A stretch of DNA of 64,000 nucleotides, taken from NCBI RefSeq assembly GCF_017745215.1, contig NZ_JAGHZV010000001.1, positions 124,001 through 188,000 on the forward strand, given 5' to 3'. The DNA comes from Sphingomonas sp. GTDB lineage: Bacteria; Pseudomonadota; Alphaproteobacteria; Sphingomonadales; Sphingomonadaceae. Below are positions 25,558 to 34,001 of the stretch, piece by piece. The notes beneath the pieces are model-generated. The model was not told the DNA's origin, did not search any database, and was given only the letters and a program-made list of their open reading frames with translations. Position 1 is the stretch's first letter; the number at the start of each line of letters is the position of its first letter. The translations under genes and the position numbers were made by a program.

Positions 25558-26856
25558 ATGACGACAGACAAGCGGCCGTTCGGATTCTGGACCGCCACCG
25601 CGCTGGTCGTGGGCGGGATGATCGGATCGGGCATCTTCATGATGCCGGCCGCGCTTGCGCCGTTCGGCTGGACGGGAAGCGTCGCCTGGGTGGTGAGCGT
25701 GGTCGGCGCGCTCGCCATCGCCTATACGCTCGGGCGGCTCGCGCAGGAAATGCCGGGGGCGAGCGGCGCGGTGGCGATCGCGGGCGCGGCGCTGGGCGAG
25801 CTGCCGGGCGTGCTGATCGGCTGGAGCTATTGGATTTCGGTGTGGTGCGCGAATGCGGCGATCGCGATCGCCGCGGCGAGCTATCTCGCCGCGCTGGTGC
25901 CCGCGCTAAACGCCAAACCGCTCACCGGCGCGCTGACGTCGGTCGCGCTGCTGTGGCTGCTGACGCTGCTCAACCTCGCCGGCGCGCGGCGGGCGGGGCA
26001 GTTCCAGGTTGTGACCACCATCCTCAAGATCGTGCCGCTTATCGCTGTGGTGGCGATCGCCGCCTGGCTTGGCGCGAGGGGCGGCGCGCAGCTTCCCGCG
26101 GTGCCCCCGTCGGCCACGCTGTTCGGTGGGCTGGCGGCGGCAGTGACACTGACGCTATTCCCGCTGGTCGGCTTCGAAGCAGCGGCGATCGCGGCCGAGC
26201 GCGTGCAGGAGCCGGGCCGGACCGTGCTGCGCGCCTCGATGGCGGGAACGGCGGTGACCGGGCTGCTCTATATTCTCGTCTGCTCGGCGATCGTGCTGCT
26301 GCTGCCGACGACGGCGGTGGCCGAATCGCCGGCGCCCTTCGCGTTGTTCGTCCGCACCTTCTGGGGCGGCGCGGCGTCGGACGCGATCGCGGCGTTTGCG
26401 GCGATCGCGGCGATCGGCGCGCTCAACGGCTGGGTGCTGATCCAGGGCGAGGTGCCGCTCGGCATGGCGCGCGCGGGCCTGCTCCCGCGCTGGTTCGCCC
26501 GAGTCTCGTCGCGCGACGTGCCCATGCGCGTGCTGCTGCTGTCGTCGGGGCTGGCGAGCGTGCTGATCCTTACCACGTCGAGCCCGAACCTGGGCGGGAT
26601 CTTCCAGTTCGCGGCGCTGCTGACGACCTGCAGTTCGCTGTGGCTGTACATCGCGATCTGCGCGGCGGCGCTGATGCGGCGCACCGCGGTGCCCGCCGCG
26701 CTGGTCGGACTCGCCTTCTCGCTCTTCGCCTTCTACGGCGCGGGCTGGCAGGCGGCGGGGCTCAGCGTGGCGCTGATGCTCACCGCCGTGCCGCTGTACC
26801 TGTTCGAGCTACGACGCCCGGCGGAACAGTCCGCCCAGGAAGCTGCGATCCCTTAG
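25558..26856 (+). CDS. APC-superfamily amino-acid permease
   Basis: This 432-aa inner-membrane protein has about 12 predicted membrane helices and the APC signature 'GGMIGSGIFMMPAALAPFGW' in helix 1 (unwound glycine-rich segment). 'FPLVGFEAAAIAAERVQEPGRT' follows in the middle, the conserved region after helix 6 of amino-acid/polyamine antiporters such as AdiC/PotE. It probably exchanges or imports an amino acid or amine. Start at 25558 follows GGGGGAGC. Its last 48 bases overlap the end of the convergent FAD-oxidoreductase gene. Confidence 0.88.
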   Translation: MTTDKRPFGFWTATALVVGGMIGSGIFMMPAALAPFGWTGSVAWVVSVVGALAIAYTLGRLAQEMPGASGAVAIAGAALGELPGVLIGWSYWISVWCANAAIAIAAASYLAALVPALNAKPLTGALTSVALLWLLTLLNLAGARRAGQFQVVTTILKIVPLIAVVAIAAWLGARGGAQLPAVPPSATLFGGLAAAVTLTLFPLVGFEAAAIAAERVQEPGRTVLRASMAGTAVTGLLYILVCSAIVLLLPTTAVAESPAPFALFVRTFWGGAASDAIAAFAAIAAIGALNGWVLIQGEVPLGMARAGLLPRWFARVSSRDVPMRVLLLSSGLASVLILTTSSPNLGGIFQFAALLTTCSSLWLYIAICAAALMRRTAVPAALVGLAFSLFAFYGAGWQAAGLSVALMLTAVPLYLFELRRPAEQSAQEAAIP

Positions 26857-28425
26857 GATCTCGTGCGCGGCATTGTGCCCCGGCGCGCCGGTGACGCCGC
26901 CACCGGGGTGCGTACCCGATCCGCACATGTAGAGCCCCTTGATCGGGCCGCGATAGTCGCCGTGGCCGAGCATCGGCCGCGCCGACCAGAGCTGGTCGAG
27001 CGTCATATGGCCGTGCATGATGTCGCCGCCGATCAGCCCGAACTTGCGCTCGAGGTCGAGCGGCGAATGGATCTGCACGCCGAGGATCGACTTGCGGAAA
27101 TTGGGCGCGTGCTTCGTCACCGTGTCGATGATCACGTCGGCGGCCTTTTCGCGCTCGTCGTCCCAGCTGCGCCCGTCGGGCAGGGTGGGGGCGAATTGCT
27201 GGCAGAAGAGCGAGGCGATGTGCATCCCCGGCGGCGCGAGGGTGTCGTCGACGCTGGTGGGGAGCTTCATCTCGACGATCGGCTCGTCGGACCAGCCCTT
27301 GGCCTTCGCGTCGACGAAGGCCTTGTCCATATAGTCGAGCGTCGGCGAGATGATGATGCCGGCGGTGTGGTGCTCGGCCTTCTCGGTACCGGGGAGCACG
27401 GTGAAATCGGGCAGTTCGGAGAGCGCGACGTTCATCCGGAAGGTGCCCGATCCGGCCTTGTAGCCGTCCATCCGCCGCGCGAACTCGGGGGCAAGGTCGC
27501 TGCGGTCGATCAGCTGGCGGTAGAGCAGCGCGGGGCCGACATTGGCGGCGACGATGTCCGCCGCGATCTCCTCGCCGCTCTCGAGCCGCACGCCCGCGAC
27601 CTTGCCGCCGTCGACCAGCACCTTGGCGACCGGGCTCTCCAAGCTGATCTCGACGCCGGCCTCGCGCGCGGCCTCGGCCATATATTGGGTGATCGCGCCC
27701 ATCCCGCCGACGCTGTGGCCCCACATGCCCTTCTTGCCGTTCACTTCGCCGAAGACGTGGTGGAGCAGGACGTATGCCGAGCCCGGCGTGTCGGGGCTGG
27801 CATAGTTGCCGACCACCGCGTCGAAGCCGAAGGCGGCCTGGATATAGGGGTTCTCGTACCAGCCCTCGAGGAAGCTGCGCGCGGACTTGACGAACAGGTC
27901 CATCACGTCGCGCTGCGCCTCGATGTCCATCCCCGCGAGGCGCCGGCCCTGCGAGGCGGCGGCGAGGAGCGCGCGCAGCCCGCCGCCGGCGTTGGGCGGG
28001 GTGCGCAGCGCCATGTCGCGGAGGACTTCGGCGACGCGCTCGAGCGCTTCCTCGTACTTCGGGAAGGTCTCGGCGTCCTTCTGGCTGAAGCGCGCGAACT
28101 CGGCCTGGGTGCGCGCCATGCCGCCGCCGAGCTTGAGATAGCCGCCCTCGTGCGGAAAGAAGTTGCTGATCGTCCGCTCGATGATCCGCCAGCCGCGCTC
28201 GTGGAGGCGCATGTCCTTGATCACCTTGGGGCGGAGCAGGCTGACCGTGTAGCTCGCGGTCGAGTTGCGGAAGCCGGGGTGGAATTCCTCGGTCACCGCC
28301 GCGCCGCCGACGATGCCGCGCCGCTCGAGCACGCGGACCTTCATGCCGGCGCGCGCGAGGTAGAAGGCGCAGACGAGGCCGTTATGGCCCCCGCCGAGGA
28401 TCAGGGCGTCGTATTTCTGGGTCAT
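26809..28425 (-). CDS. FAD-dependent oxidoreductase, phytoene-desaturase/PYROXD2-like
   Basis: This 538-aa flavoprotein has the N-terminal dinucleotide-binding motif 'LILGGGHNGLVCAFYLARAG' (residues 9-28, with the N variant of GxGxxG) followed by 'VLERRGIVGGAAVTEE'. A C-terminal FAD-closing motif 'GLYMCGSGTHPGGGVTGAPGHNAA' is near residue 505. The family includes phytoene desaturases and the PYROXD2 group; this looks like the latter, whose substrates are unsettled. The ATG overlaps the stop of a ParE-like toxin gene (ATGA), placing it at the end of a Rieske-antitoxin-toxin-flavoprotein transcript. It may act together with the Rieske oxygenase. The 3' end overlaps the permease gene tail-to-tail by 48 bases. 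Confidence 0.86.
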   Translation of the reverse strand: MTQKYDALILGGGHNGLVCAFYLARAGMKVRVLERRGIVGGAAVTEEFHPGFRNSTASYTVSLLRPKVIKDMRLHERGWRIIERTISNFFPHEGGYLKLGGGMARTQAEFARFSQKDAETFPKYEEALERVAEVLRDMALRTPPNAGGGLRALLAAASQGRRLAGMDIEAQRDVMDLFVKSARSFLEGWYENPYIQAAFGFDAVVGNYASPDTPGSAYVLLHHVFGEVNGKKGMWGHSVGGMGAITQYMAEAAREAGVEISLESPVAKVLVDGGKVAGVRLESGEEIAADIVAANVGPALLYRQLIDRSDLAPEFARRMDGYKAGSGTFRMNVALSELPDFTVLPGTEKAEHHTAGIIISPTLDYMDKAFVDAKAKGWSDEPIVEMKLPTSVDDTLAPPGMHIASLFCQQFAPTLPDGRSWDDEREKAADVIIDTVTKHAPNFRKSILGVQIHSPLDLERKFGLIGGDIMHGHMTLDQLWSARPMLGHGDYRGPIKGLYMCGSGTHPGGGVTGAPGHNAAHEILRDRSFLGGLFRRAS

Positions 28426-28772
28426 TGGTCCTCCGCGCGGGGCATGAGCAAGCGTTGTTGAAGCAGCGCACGCAAGTCGCGGCGGCCGTCGGCAATCAGC
28501 TGGACGGTTACCATGGTGCCGGCGACGGTGTAGATCAGGCGGTAAGGCGGGAGGACGAGTTGCCGCACGTTCAACCGCCCGCCCGCCTCGGCTTCCGCGG
28601 GAATGCTTCCACGAAGCGGGAAGGTTTCGAGCGAAGCGGCGCGTTCCATCAGGGCATCGATCAGCTTGTTCGCGGCCTCGCGCGCATCATGCTCGACCAG
28701 ATAATCCCGGATGCCCTGGAGGTCTGCCTCCGCGAGCGCGGTGATCTGGATCGTGTAGCGCTGCTCGGTCAT
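28422..28772 (-). CDS. ParE/RelE-family toxin
   Basis: This 116-aa protein has the RelE/ParE fold: 'YTIQITALAEADLQGIRDYLVEHDA' at the start, 'LETFPLRGSIPAEA' in the middle and 'VRQLVLPPYRLIYTVAGTMVTVQLIADGRRDLRALL' toward the end, given here in pieces only to show the pattern. These toxins cut ribosome-bound mRNA or poison gyrase; the 'SL.TFP.RG ... YRLIY' pattern favours the ParE side. It starts within the last codon of the antitoxin (ATGA) and ends within the first codon of the flavoprotein gene (ATGA). The length is slightly longer than average owing to a C-terminal extension. Confidence 0.85.
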   Translation of the reverse strand: MTEQRYTIQITALAEADLQGIRDYLVEHDAREAANKLIDALMERAASLETFPLRGSIPAEAEAGGRLNVRQLVLPPYRLIYTVAGTMVTVQLIADGRRDLRALLQQRLLMPRAEDQ

Positions 28773-29047
28773 TCGGCCTCGTTCAGTTTCTGCTTCATCT
28801 CGGCGAGCACTTCGCGGAATGGCCGCGTCCGCCCCGCAGCGACATCCTGCTGACCCAGCGCGAGCAATTGCAGCAGCGCCAGTGTCTCCTGCGTCTCCTC
28901 ATAGGATTTGACATCCATCAGCACGGCCTTGGCGCGACCGTTCTGCGTGATGATCACGGGGTTCCGCGTCTCGGCGATCTCGTCGAGGATGCCCGCCGCG
29001 TTCGCCTTGATGTCGCTGATCGGCTTGATCTGAGTGGAATAGCGCAT
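28769..29047 (-). CDS. Phd/YefM-family antitoxin
   Basis: This 92-aa antitoxin begins with the Phd/YefM DNA-binding/dimer fold ('QIKPISDIKANAAGILDEIAETRNPVIITQNGRAKAVLMDVKSYEE', which continues through residue 55) and ends in a helical toxin-binding tail ('REVLAEMKQKLNEAE'). It neutralises the ParE-like toxin encoded immediately downstream and probably represses its own promoter with it. Start at 29047 follows GGAG; a longer frame to 29077 would cover the operator. The gene begins 48 bases after the Rieske gene stop. Confidence 0.86.
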   Translation of the reverse strand: MRYSTQIKPISDIKANAAGILDEIAETRNPVIITQNGRAKAVLMDVKSYEETQETLALLQLLALGQQDVAAGRTRPFREVLAEMKQKLNEAE

Positions 29048-29064
29048 GAGAATCTCCGGGCTGA

Positions 29065-29077
29065 ATGTGGACCACAT
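29065..29077 (-). promoter_or_regulatory. Operator-like palindrome before the antitoxin gene
   Basis: ATGTGG-A-CCACAT is a perfect 13-base palindrome 18 bases before the antitoxin start. That position is right for autorepression of a toxin-antitoxin promoter. A second weaker pair GCCT/AGGC follows at 29081-29093. Confidence 0.5.
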
Positions 29078-29095
29078 ATAGCCTGAATAAGGCCT

Positions 29096-30271
29096 TCAGT
29101 CCACAACCCGGGGCCGCCGCGACCAGCCCGCGGGCGGGGGCACATGCTGCCGCGCCTCGGGGATCGCCTCGCGGATCTTGCGGGCGAAGCTCCTCAGGCA
29201 CACTTCGCTGCGGCCCAGCGGGCCGACCGCATAGCTCTGCGACGCCATGCCCTTCTGGACGTTGGTGATCAACCAGGTGTCCTCGGCATTGACCATGCGG
29301 TTGATCCGCCAGTTTGCGTAGCGGACCAGTTTCATCTCACGCCTGTCATCGGGCAGCGCGAAGGCCATCTCGCGCAGCACGCAGGTCGTCGGCGAGAGCG
29401 GCAGCCACTGCATGAAGTCGATCTGGTCCGAATAGATGTCGAACGCCTGGTTGGGCCAGAGCTTGTAGTAGAGCCAGAGCTTCTGGTTTTCCTCCGGCAG
29501 GTGCGGCGCATGGGGGAGGTTCCGGCGGTAGAAATCCTCCCAGAGGTTGCCGGGGCGGTCGCTCAGATAGCCCGACATCTTGTCGACCCAGGGCTGCGCC
29601 TCGATCGCATAGCTCTTGCCGAACAGCCGGGTGAGCCCAGGGTGCGCGACCGGGATGTGGAGCCCGTCGGAATAATTGTCGCCGACATTCTTCCAGTTCA
29701 CTGCGCGCGGGCGCAGCCGCACGGGGGAGATCGTCCGCATCTCGTTGAATCGGTACGGATCGATCTCCGCCTCATAGGGTGCCATCATGGCTGCGACCGA
29801 AGGGCCACCCGCGTCCTCCAGGCGGACGAAGACGAAGCCGCGCCAGATCTCCACGTCGACCGGCGCGAGGCCGTGCTTCGAAGTGTCCAGCGCGGGATAG
29901 TCGGACTTCATCGGCACGCCCGAGAGACGTCCATCGGCCTCATAGGTCCAGGCGTGATAGGGGCAGACGAGCTTCTTCGCACAGCCGACCGGCCCTTCGA
30001 CCAGCCGCATCGCGCGGTGGCGGCAGACGTTGGTGAAGGCGCGGATCTGGCCGTCGGTGCCGCGGATCGCGATCACGCTTTCACCGATATAGTCGAGCGT
30101 GTGATAGTCGCCCGCGCCGGGGATGTCGCTCTCGTGGCAGACGATCTGCCACGAGGGGCGGATCACGCGCGCGACCTCGACTTCGTAATATTCGGGATCG
30201 GTGTAGAGCCAGCCGGGCAGGCTGAAATCATCGTCCGGATCGACGTTCGCATCGGCAAAGCTGTGCGCCAT
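29096..30271 (-). CDS. Rieske non-heme iron oxygenase, alpha subunit
   Basis: This 391-aa oxygenase has an N-terminal Rieske [2Fe-2S] domain with Cys83, His85, Cys103 and His106 ('NVCRHRAM', 'LVCPYHAWTY'; C-x-H-x17-C-x2-H). The catalytic domain has mononuclear-iron ligands His205 and His210 in 'GDNYSDGLHIPVAHPGL' with the bridging Asp nearby. It would hydroxylate or demethylate a small organic substrate using electrons from a separate reductase, which is not in this window. A divergent BetI-like TetR regulator suggests a quaternary-amine or related substrate, but that is inference. Start at 30271 follows AAGGG; the frame upstream runs into the operator. Confidence 0.9.
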   Translation of the reverse strand: MAHSFADANVDPDDDFSLPGWLYTDPEYYEVEVARVIRPSWQIVCHESDIPGAGDYHTLDYIGESVIAIRGTDGQIRAFTNVCRHRAMRLVEGPVGCAKKLVCPYHAWTYEADGRLSGVPMKSDYPALDTSKHGLAPVDVEIWRGFVFVRLEDAGGPSVAAMMAPYEAEIDPYRFNEMRTISPVRLRPRAVNWKNVGDNYSDGLHIPVAHPGLTRLFGKSYAIEAQPWVDKMSGYLSDRPGNLWEDFYRRNLPHAPHLPEENQKLWLYYKLWPNQAFDIYSDQIDFMQWLPLSPTTCVLREMAFALPDDRREMKLVRYANWRINRMVNAEDTWLITNVQKGMASQSYAVGPLGRSEVCLRSFARKIREAIPEARQHVPPPAGWSRRPRVVD

Positions 30272-30291
30272 GGCCCGGACCCTTCTGCTAC

Positions 30292-30311
30292 TGTTGTACG
30301 AGTGTACAACA
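30292..30311. promoter_or_regulatory. TetR-type operator between Rieske and TetR genes
   Basis: TGTTGTAC-GAGT-GTACAACA is a perfect 8-4-8 inverted repeat, 21 bases before the Rieske start and 46 bases before the TetR start. It is ideally placed to repress both divergent promoters. Confidence 0.75.
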
Positions 30312-30356
30312 AAGCCGGGCTTTGCGCAAGCCGATCGCGTGGTAGATAGCGGGGTG

Positions 30357-30947
30357 ATGGGGCGTAACTTCACGCGAGCGGAACCCGATGCGCGGCGGCA
30401 GAGCCTGATCGAGGCAGCGGCGCGCGTGCTCGCGGCGCGAGGGAGCTCGGGGGCGTCGGTGCGGACGATCTGTGCCGAGGCGGGTGTGTCGCCGGGGCTG
30501 CTGCGGCACTATTTCGACGGGATCGATGCGCTGATCGCCGACACCTATCGCTGGACCGGCGAGCGCGTGAACCGCGCGCTGGAGGCAGCGGTGGCAGAAG
30601 CGGGCGCCGATCCGCGAGCACGCCTCGTCGCCTATATCACCGCGAGCTTCCGCCCGCCGATCGCCGATGCCGAGCTGCTCGCGACCTGGATCGCCTTCTG
30701 GAGCCTCGCCAAGGCGCGGCCCGAGATGGGCGAGCTCCATGCCGAGCTCTATGCCGGATACCGGCGCGGCGCGGAGGCGCTGCTCGCCGAGTGCGGCGTG
30801 GCGGCGGCGAAGGTGCGGCTGGCCGCGGTGGCGCTGACCGCTCTGGTCGACGGGCTGTGGCTCGAGCTGTGCCTCGCGCCCGGGGAGTTCAGCCCCGACG
30901 AGGCGAGCGCCATCGCCGGGGCCTGGGTGGAAGCCACGATCCGCTAG
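30357..30947 (+). CDS. TetR/BetI-family transcriptional regulator
   Basis: This 196-aa repressor has an N-terminal TetR helix-turn-helix ('RRQSLIEAAARVLAARG' then 'VRTICAEAGVSPGLLRHYFDGIDALI', about residues 12-60) and an all-helical ligand-binding domain of the BetI type ('LVAYITASFRPPIADAELLATWIAFWSLA', 'ALVDGLWLELCL'). It probably binds the 20-base palindrome next to its start and releases it when the substrate of the Rieske operon is present. ATG at 30357 is chosen because the HTH begins 12 residues later; the frame upstream to 30270 crosses the operator and is not real. It ends 4 bases before the convergent M20 peptidase stop. Confidence 0.88.
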   Translation: MGRNFTRAEPDARRQSLIEAAARVLAARGSSGASVRTICAEAGVSPGLLRHYFDGIDALIADTYRWTGERVNRALEAAVAEAGADPRARLVAYITASFRPPIADAELLATWIAFWSLAKARPEMGELHAELYAGYRRGAEALLAECGVAAAKVRLAAVALTALVDGLWLELCLAPGEFSPDEASAIAGAWVEATIR

Positions 30948-30951
30948 CGCG

Positions 30952-32367
30952 TCACTTCGCCAGCGTGGTCAGCAACGTCTTGTAGTAGACGATCGACGGC
31001 GAGATCTCGCTGAGCGGCGTGCGCTCGTTCAGCCCGTGCGAGAAGCTGTCGCTGCCCTTCATGAAGATCGGGCTCACGCCATAGCTCGGCACGCCGCGCG
31101 CGCGGAAGTGCATCGAATCGCTCGCGCCCGACGCCATCGACGGCACCACCGGAATCCCCGGATAGCGCGCGTGGATCGCCTTGGTGACCAGCGCCATCAG
31201 ATCGGGGCGCAGCGGCGACGCCGGGCTGGCGATCGAGCCGGTGTCGACCTCGACGATCTTCATCTCGGGATCGCCGACCACCTGCGCGAGCGTCGCCTGC
31301 ACGTCCTTGACCGGCGTGCCCGGGAAGATCCGGCAGTTGACGTTCGCCGTCGCGCGCTGGGGAAGCGCGTTGCGGGCGTGGCCGGCATCGACCATCGTCG
31401 CGACGCAGGTCGTGCCGATCTGGCCGACGAAGCCCGGCGCGGCGCGCAGCACCGACAGCGCCTGCGGATCGGTCTGGTCGGCGAGGAAGCGCCGAATCGC
31501 CTCGGCGATCTCGGGCGGCGCGCCTTCGGCCGAAGCGGCGAGGCTCGCCCGGGTGATCTCGTTGACCTGGCCTGGGAATTTATAATCGCCGATCTTGGTC
31601 AGCGCCGCCGACAGCTGGTAGATCGCGTTCACCGGGCGCGGCGCGCTCGAATGGCCGCCGGCATTGGTGTAGGTCAGCTCGAAATCGGCATAGGTCTTCT
31701 CGGCGCCGTCGATCCCGAAGCCGAGCGGCTTGCCGTCCTCGCCCATCGCGCCGCCGCCGCCGTCGATGTTCAGCAGCAGCTCGCCGTCATGATACTGCTC
31801 GGCGAGCGCGGCGGTGGTCTTCATGTCGGTCTCCTCGTCGCCCGACGCGAGGAGGAGGATGTCGCGGCCCGGCTTGAAGCCCTCGCGCTTGAGCTGGATC
31901 AGCGTCGCGATCATCGTCGACAGGTCGTATTTCATGTCGGTCGCGCCGCGGCCGAAGATATAGCCGTTCTCGATCACCGGGGTGAAGGGATCGCGCTCCC
32001 AGTCCTTGGGGTTGGCGGCGACCACGTCCATGTGGCCCGAGAGGTAGAGCGGCTTCGCGCCGCCTTTGGCCTTGCCGGTGCCGCGGTATCGCGCAACCAG
32101 ATAGGCGGTGTCGCCCAGCTTGGTCACGGTCACGTCCTCCTCGGCGAAGCCGCCGGCGACGAGCTCGGACTTGAGGTAGGTCGCATAGTCGAAGGTCTGG
32201 TTGGCGGGCCCCTCGACCGTCTTGAAGGCGATGCCGTGCTTGAGCAGGTCGAGCGCCTGCGCCTCGGCCTGGGGGTTGGGGCCCGGTGCGGGCGTCTGGG
32301 CTTGTGCGGCTGCGGGCAGCGTCAGGCAGGCGGTGGCGAGGAAAGCTGCGAACAGGCGCCGGGCCAT
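30952..32367 (-). CDS. Secreted M20-family zinc peptidase
   Basis: This 471-aa di-zinc peptidase has a signal peptide ending 'LPAAAQAQ' (about residue 24). The metal ligands are His in 'YLSGHMDVV', bridging Asp in 'GRGATDMK', catalytic Glu and ligand Glu in 'ASGDEETD', Asp in 'LLNIDGGGG' and His in 'SFSHGLNER'. The dimerisation domain is present ('TNAGGHSSAP'). It probably removes amino acids from peptides in the periplasm. Start 32367 follows AAGGAG. It is divergent from an amidohydrolase that is also exported, so the two may degrade peptides together. Confidence 0.92.
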   Translation of the reverse strand: MARRLFAAFLATACLTLPAAAQAQTPAPGPNPQAEAQALDLLKHGIAFKTVEGPANQTFDYATYLKSELVAGGFAEEDVTVTKLGDTAYLVARYRGTGKAKGGAKPLYLSGHMDVVAANPKDWERDPFTPVIENGYIFGRGATDMKYDLSTMIATLIQLKREGFKPGRDILLLASGDEETDMKTTAALAEQYHDGELLLNIDGGGGAMGEDGKPLGFGIDGAEKTYADFELTYTNAGGHSSAPRPVNAIYQLSAALTKIGDYKFPGQVNEITRASLAASAEGAPPEIAEAIRRFLADQTDPQALSVLRAAPGFVGQIGTTCVATMVDAGHARNALPQRATANVNCRIFPGTPVKDVQATLAQVVGDPEMKIVEVDTGSIASPASPLRPDLMALVTKAIHARYPGIPVVPSMASGASDSMHFRARGVPSYGVSPIFMKGSDSFSHGLNERTPLSEISPSIVYYKTLLTTLAK

Positions 32368-32434
32368 GGTTGTCTCCTTGTTGAACGGGCGTAAAACTAA
32401 CCGGGCTACCGGCGTAATCAATGGGGGACGGGCG

Positions 32435-33745
32435 ATGATGCGGTTGTTGGCGGCTGGGGTTGCTGCGGTGTTGCTGGGGCTGGCGGCGAAGCCCGCCGCG
32501 GTCGCGCAGGCGCCGCGCGCGGCGGAAGCGCCGGCGGTGCGCTACGTCCATGCCGGCAAGCTCGTCGACGTGCTGCAGGGCAAGGTGCTTGCCGACCAGC
32601 TGATCCGTATCGAGGGCGACCGGATCGCCGCGGTGAGCCCGTGGAAGGGCGCGCCCAGGGACGGGCCGGTCACCGACTGGTCGGACAAGACCGTGCTCCC
32701 TGGCCTCATCGACGCGCACACCCATCTCGCCGACTTTCCCGAGGGCGGGCCGGGCGAACTGCTCCAGCATTCGCCGCAGGAAGCCGCGTTCGTCGGCGCC
32801 AGGCACGCGCGGGAGACGCTGATGGCGGGGTTCACCACGGTGCACGACGTCGGCTGCTATCGTGGGCTCACCGATGTCGCCCTGAGGGACGCGATCAACG
32901 CCGGCTGGGTGCCGGGGCCGCGGATGAACGTCGTCGGCGCCTATATCACCGTGCCGGGCGGCGGCGGCGACGTGACCGGCTTCGCGCCCGACGTGAAGAT
33001 CCCCTTCGACATGCAATATGGCGTTATCCGCAACCCCGGGGAAGCGCGCGAGAAGGTGCGCTGGCTGTTCCAGCACCATGTCGACACGATCAAGCTGATC
33101 GCGACGGGGGCGGTGCTCGCGGTGGGCAGCGAGCCCGGGCGGCTCGAGCTGAGCGAAGCCGAGATGCGCGCGGCGGTGGAGGAAGCCGCGGCGAACGGCA
33201 GCTACGCGACCGCGCATGCGCATGGCGCCGAGGGGATCAAGGCGGCGATGCGCGCGGGGGTGCGCTCGATCGAGCATGCCTCGCTGATCGACGCCGAGGG
33301 GATCGCCATGGCCAAGGCCAGGGGCGTGTGGCTGGTGATGGACATCTACGACGGCGACTGGATCGACGAGGAGGGCCGCCGCGCGGGCTGGCCGGCGGAG
33401 TATCTCCGCAAGAACCTCGAGACTACCGAGGCGCAGCGCGAGGGCTTCCGCGCCGCGGTGAAGGCCGGAGTGAAGATCGCCTATGGCACCGATGCCGGGG
33501 TCTATCCGCACGGGCTGAACGCGCGGCAGTTCGCGTACATGGTGCGCTATGGGATGACGCCGATGCAGGCGATCCAGGCGGCGACGTCGGTCGCGGCCGA
33601 GCTGCTGCGCTGGGACCGCGACGTGGGCGCGGTGGCGCCGGGCCGATACGCGGATTTGGTCGCGGTGGACGGGGATCCGCTCAAGGACATCAGGCTGCTC
33701 GAGCATGTCGCGCACGTGATGAAGGGCGGGGCGGTGGCGAAGTGA
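32435..33745 (+). CDS. Secreted amidohydrolase-superfamily metal hydrolase
   Basis: This 436-aa TIM-barrel hydrolase has a signal peptide (residues 1-24, '...AAVAQ'). Metal-site residues are His-x-His in 'GLIDAHTHL', a probable carboxylated Lys in 'DTIKLIATG', His in 'ATAHAHG', His in 'SIEHASL' and Asp in 'AYGTDAGV'. This set matches the imidazolonepropionase/Xaa-Pro dipeptidase (Sgx-type) branch, so hydrolysis of proline- or aryl-containing dipeptides is the best guess. ATG at 32435 follows GGGGGAC; 32438 is also possible. It shares a 67-base divergent gap with the M20 peptidase gene. Confidence 0.9.
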   Translation: MMRLLAAGVAAVLLGLAAKPAAVAQAPRAAEAPAVRYVHAGKLVDVLQGKVLADQLIRIEGDRIAAVSPWKGAPRDGPVTDWSDKTVLPGLIDAHTHLADFPEGGPGELLQHSPQEAAFVGARHARETLMAGFTTVHDVGCYRGLTDVALRDAINAGWVPGPRMNVVGAYITVPGGGGDVTGFAPDVKIPFDMQYGVIRNPGEAREKVRWLFQHHVDTIKLIATGAVLAVGSEPGRLELSEAEMRAAVEEAAANGSYATAHAHGAEGIKAAMRAGVRSIEHASLIDAEGIAMAKARGVWLVMDIYDGDWIDEEGRRAGWPAEYLRKNLETTEAQREGFRAAVKAGVKIAYGTDAGVYPHGLNARQFAYMVRYGMTPMQAIQAATSVAAELLRWDRDVGAVAPGRYADLVAVDGDPLKDIRLLEHVAHVMKGGAVAK

Positions 33746-34001
33746 CGCTTCGAGAGGCAGCGTCAACGCGACCGCCAGGCCATTGGTGTATTGCCGAGGT
33801 AATGCAGTTTACACGGTTGACACCGTTCATGTGGAAAAACGCCGCTCGGGATAAACGCGTGCGCATGTCCTGGGACGGACGCTGAGGCGGGATCGACAAT
33901 GTGAAAGAGCGGCGAGGAGCCTCGTACCGCAACTCCAATTTTGCAACCCGCGGATCGAGCCGGTCGAAGCCGGCCGGATCTTGCCGCGGAACGTCCCGGG
34001 C

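Noticed and set aside
33746..34001. Small frames between the amidohydrolase and the hypothetical gene
   Set aside because: Overlapping frames without ribosome sites; only an ACGGT-TGAC-ACCGT mini-palindrome is notable.
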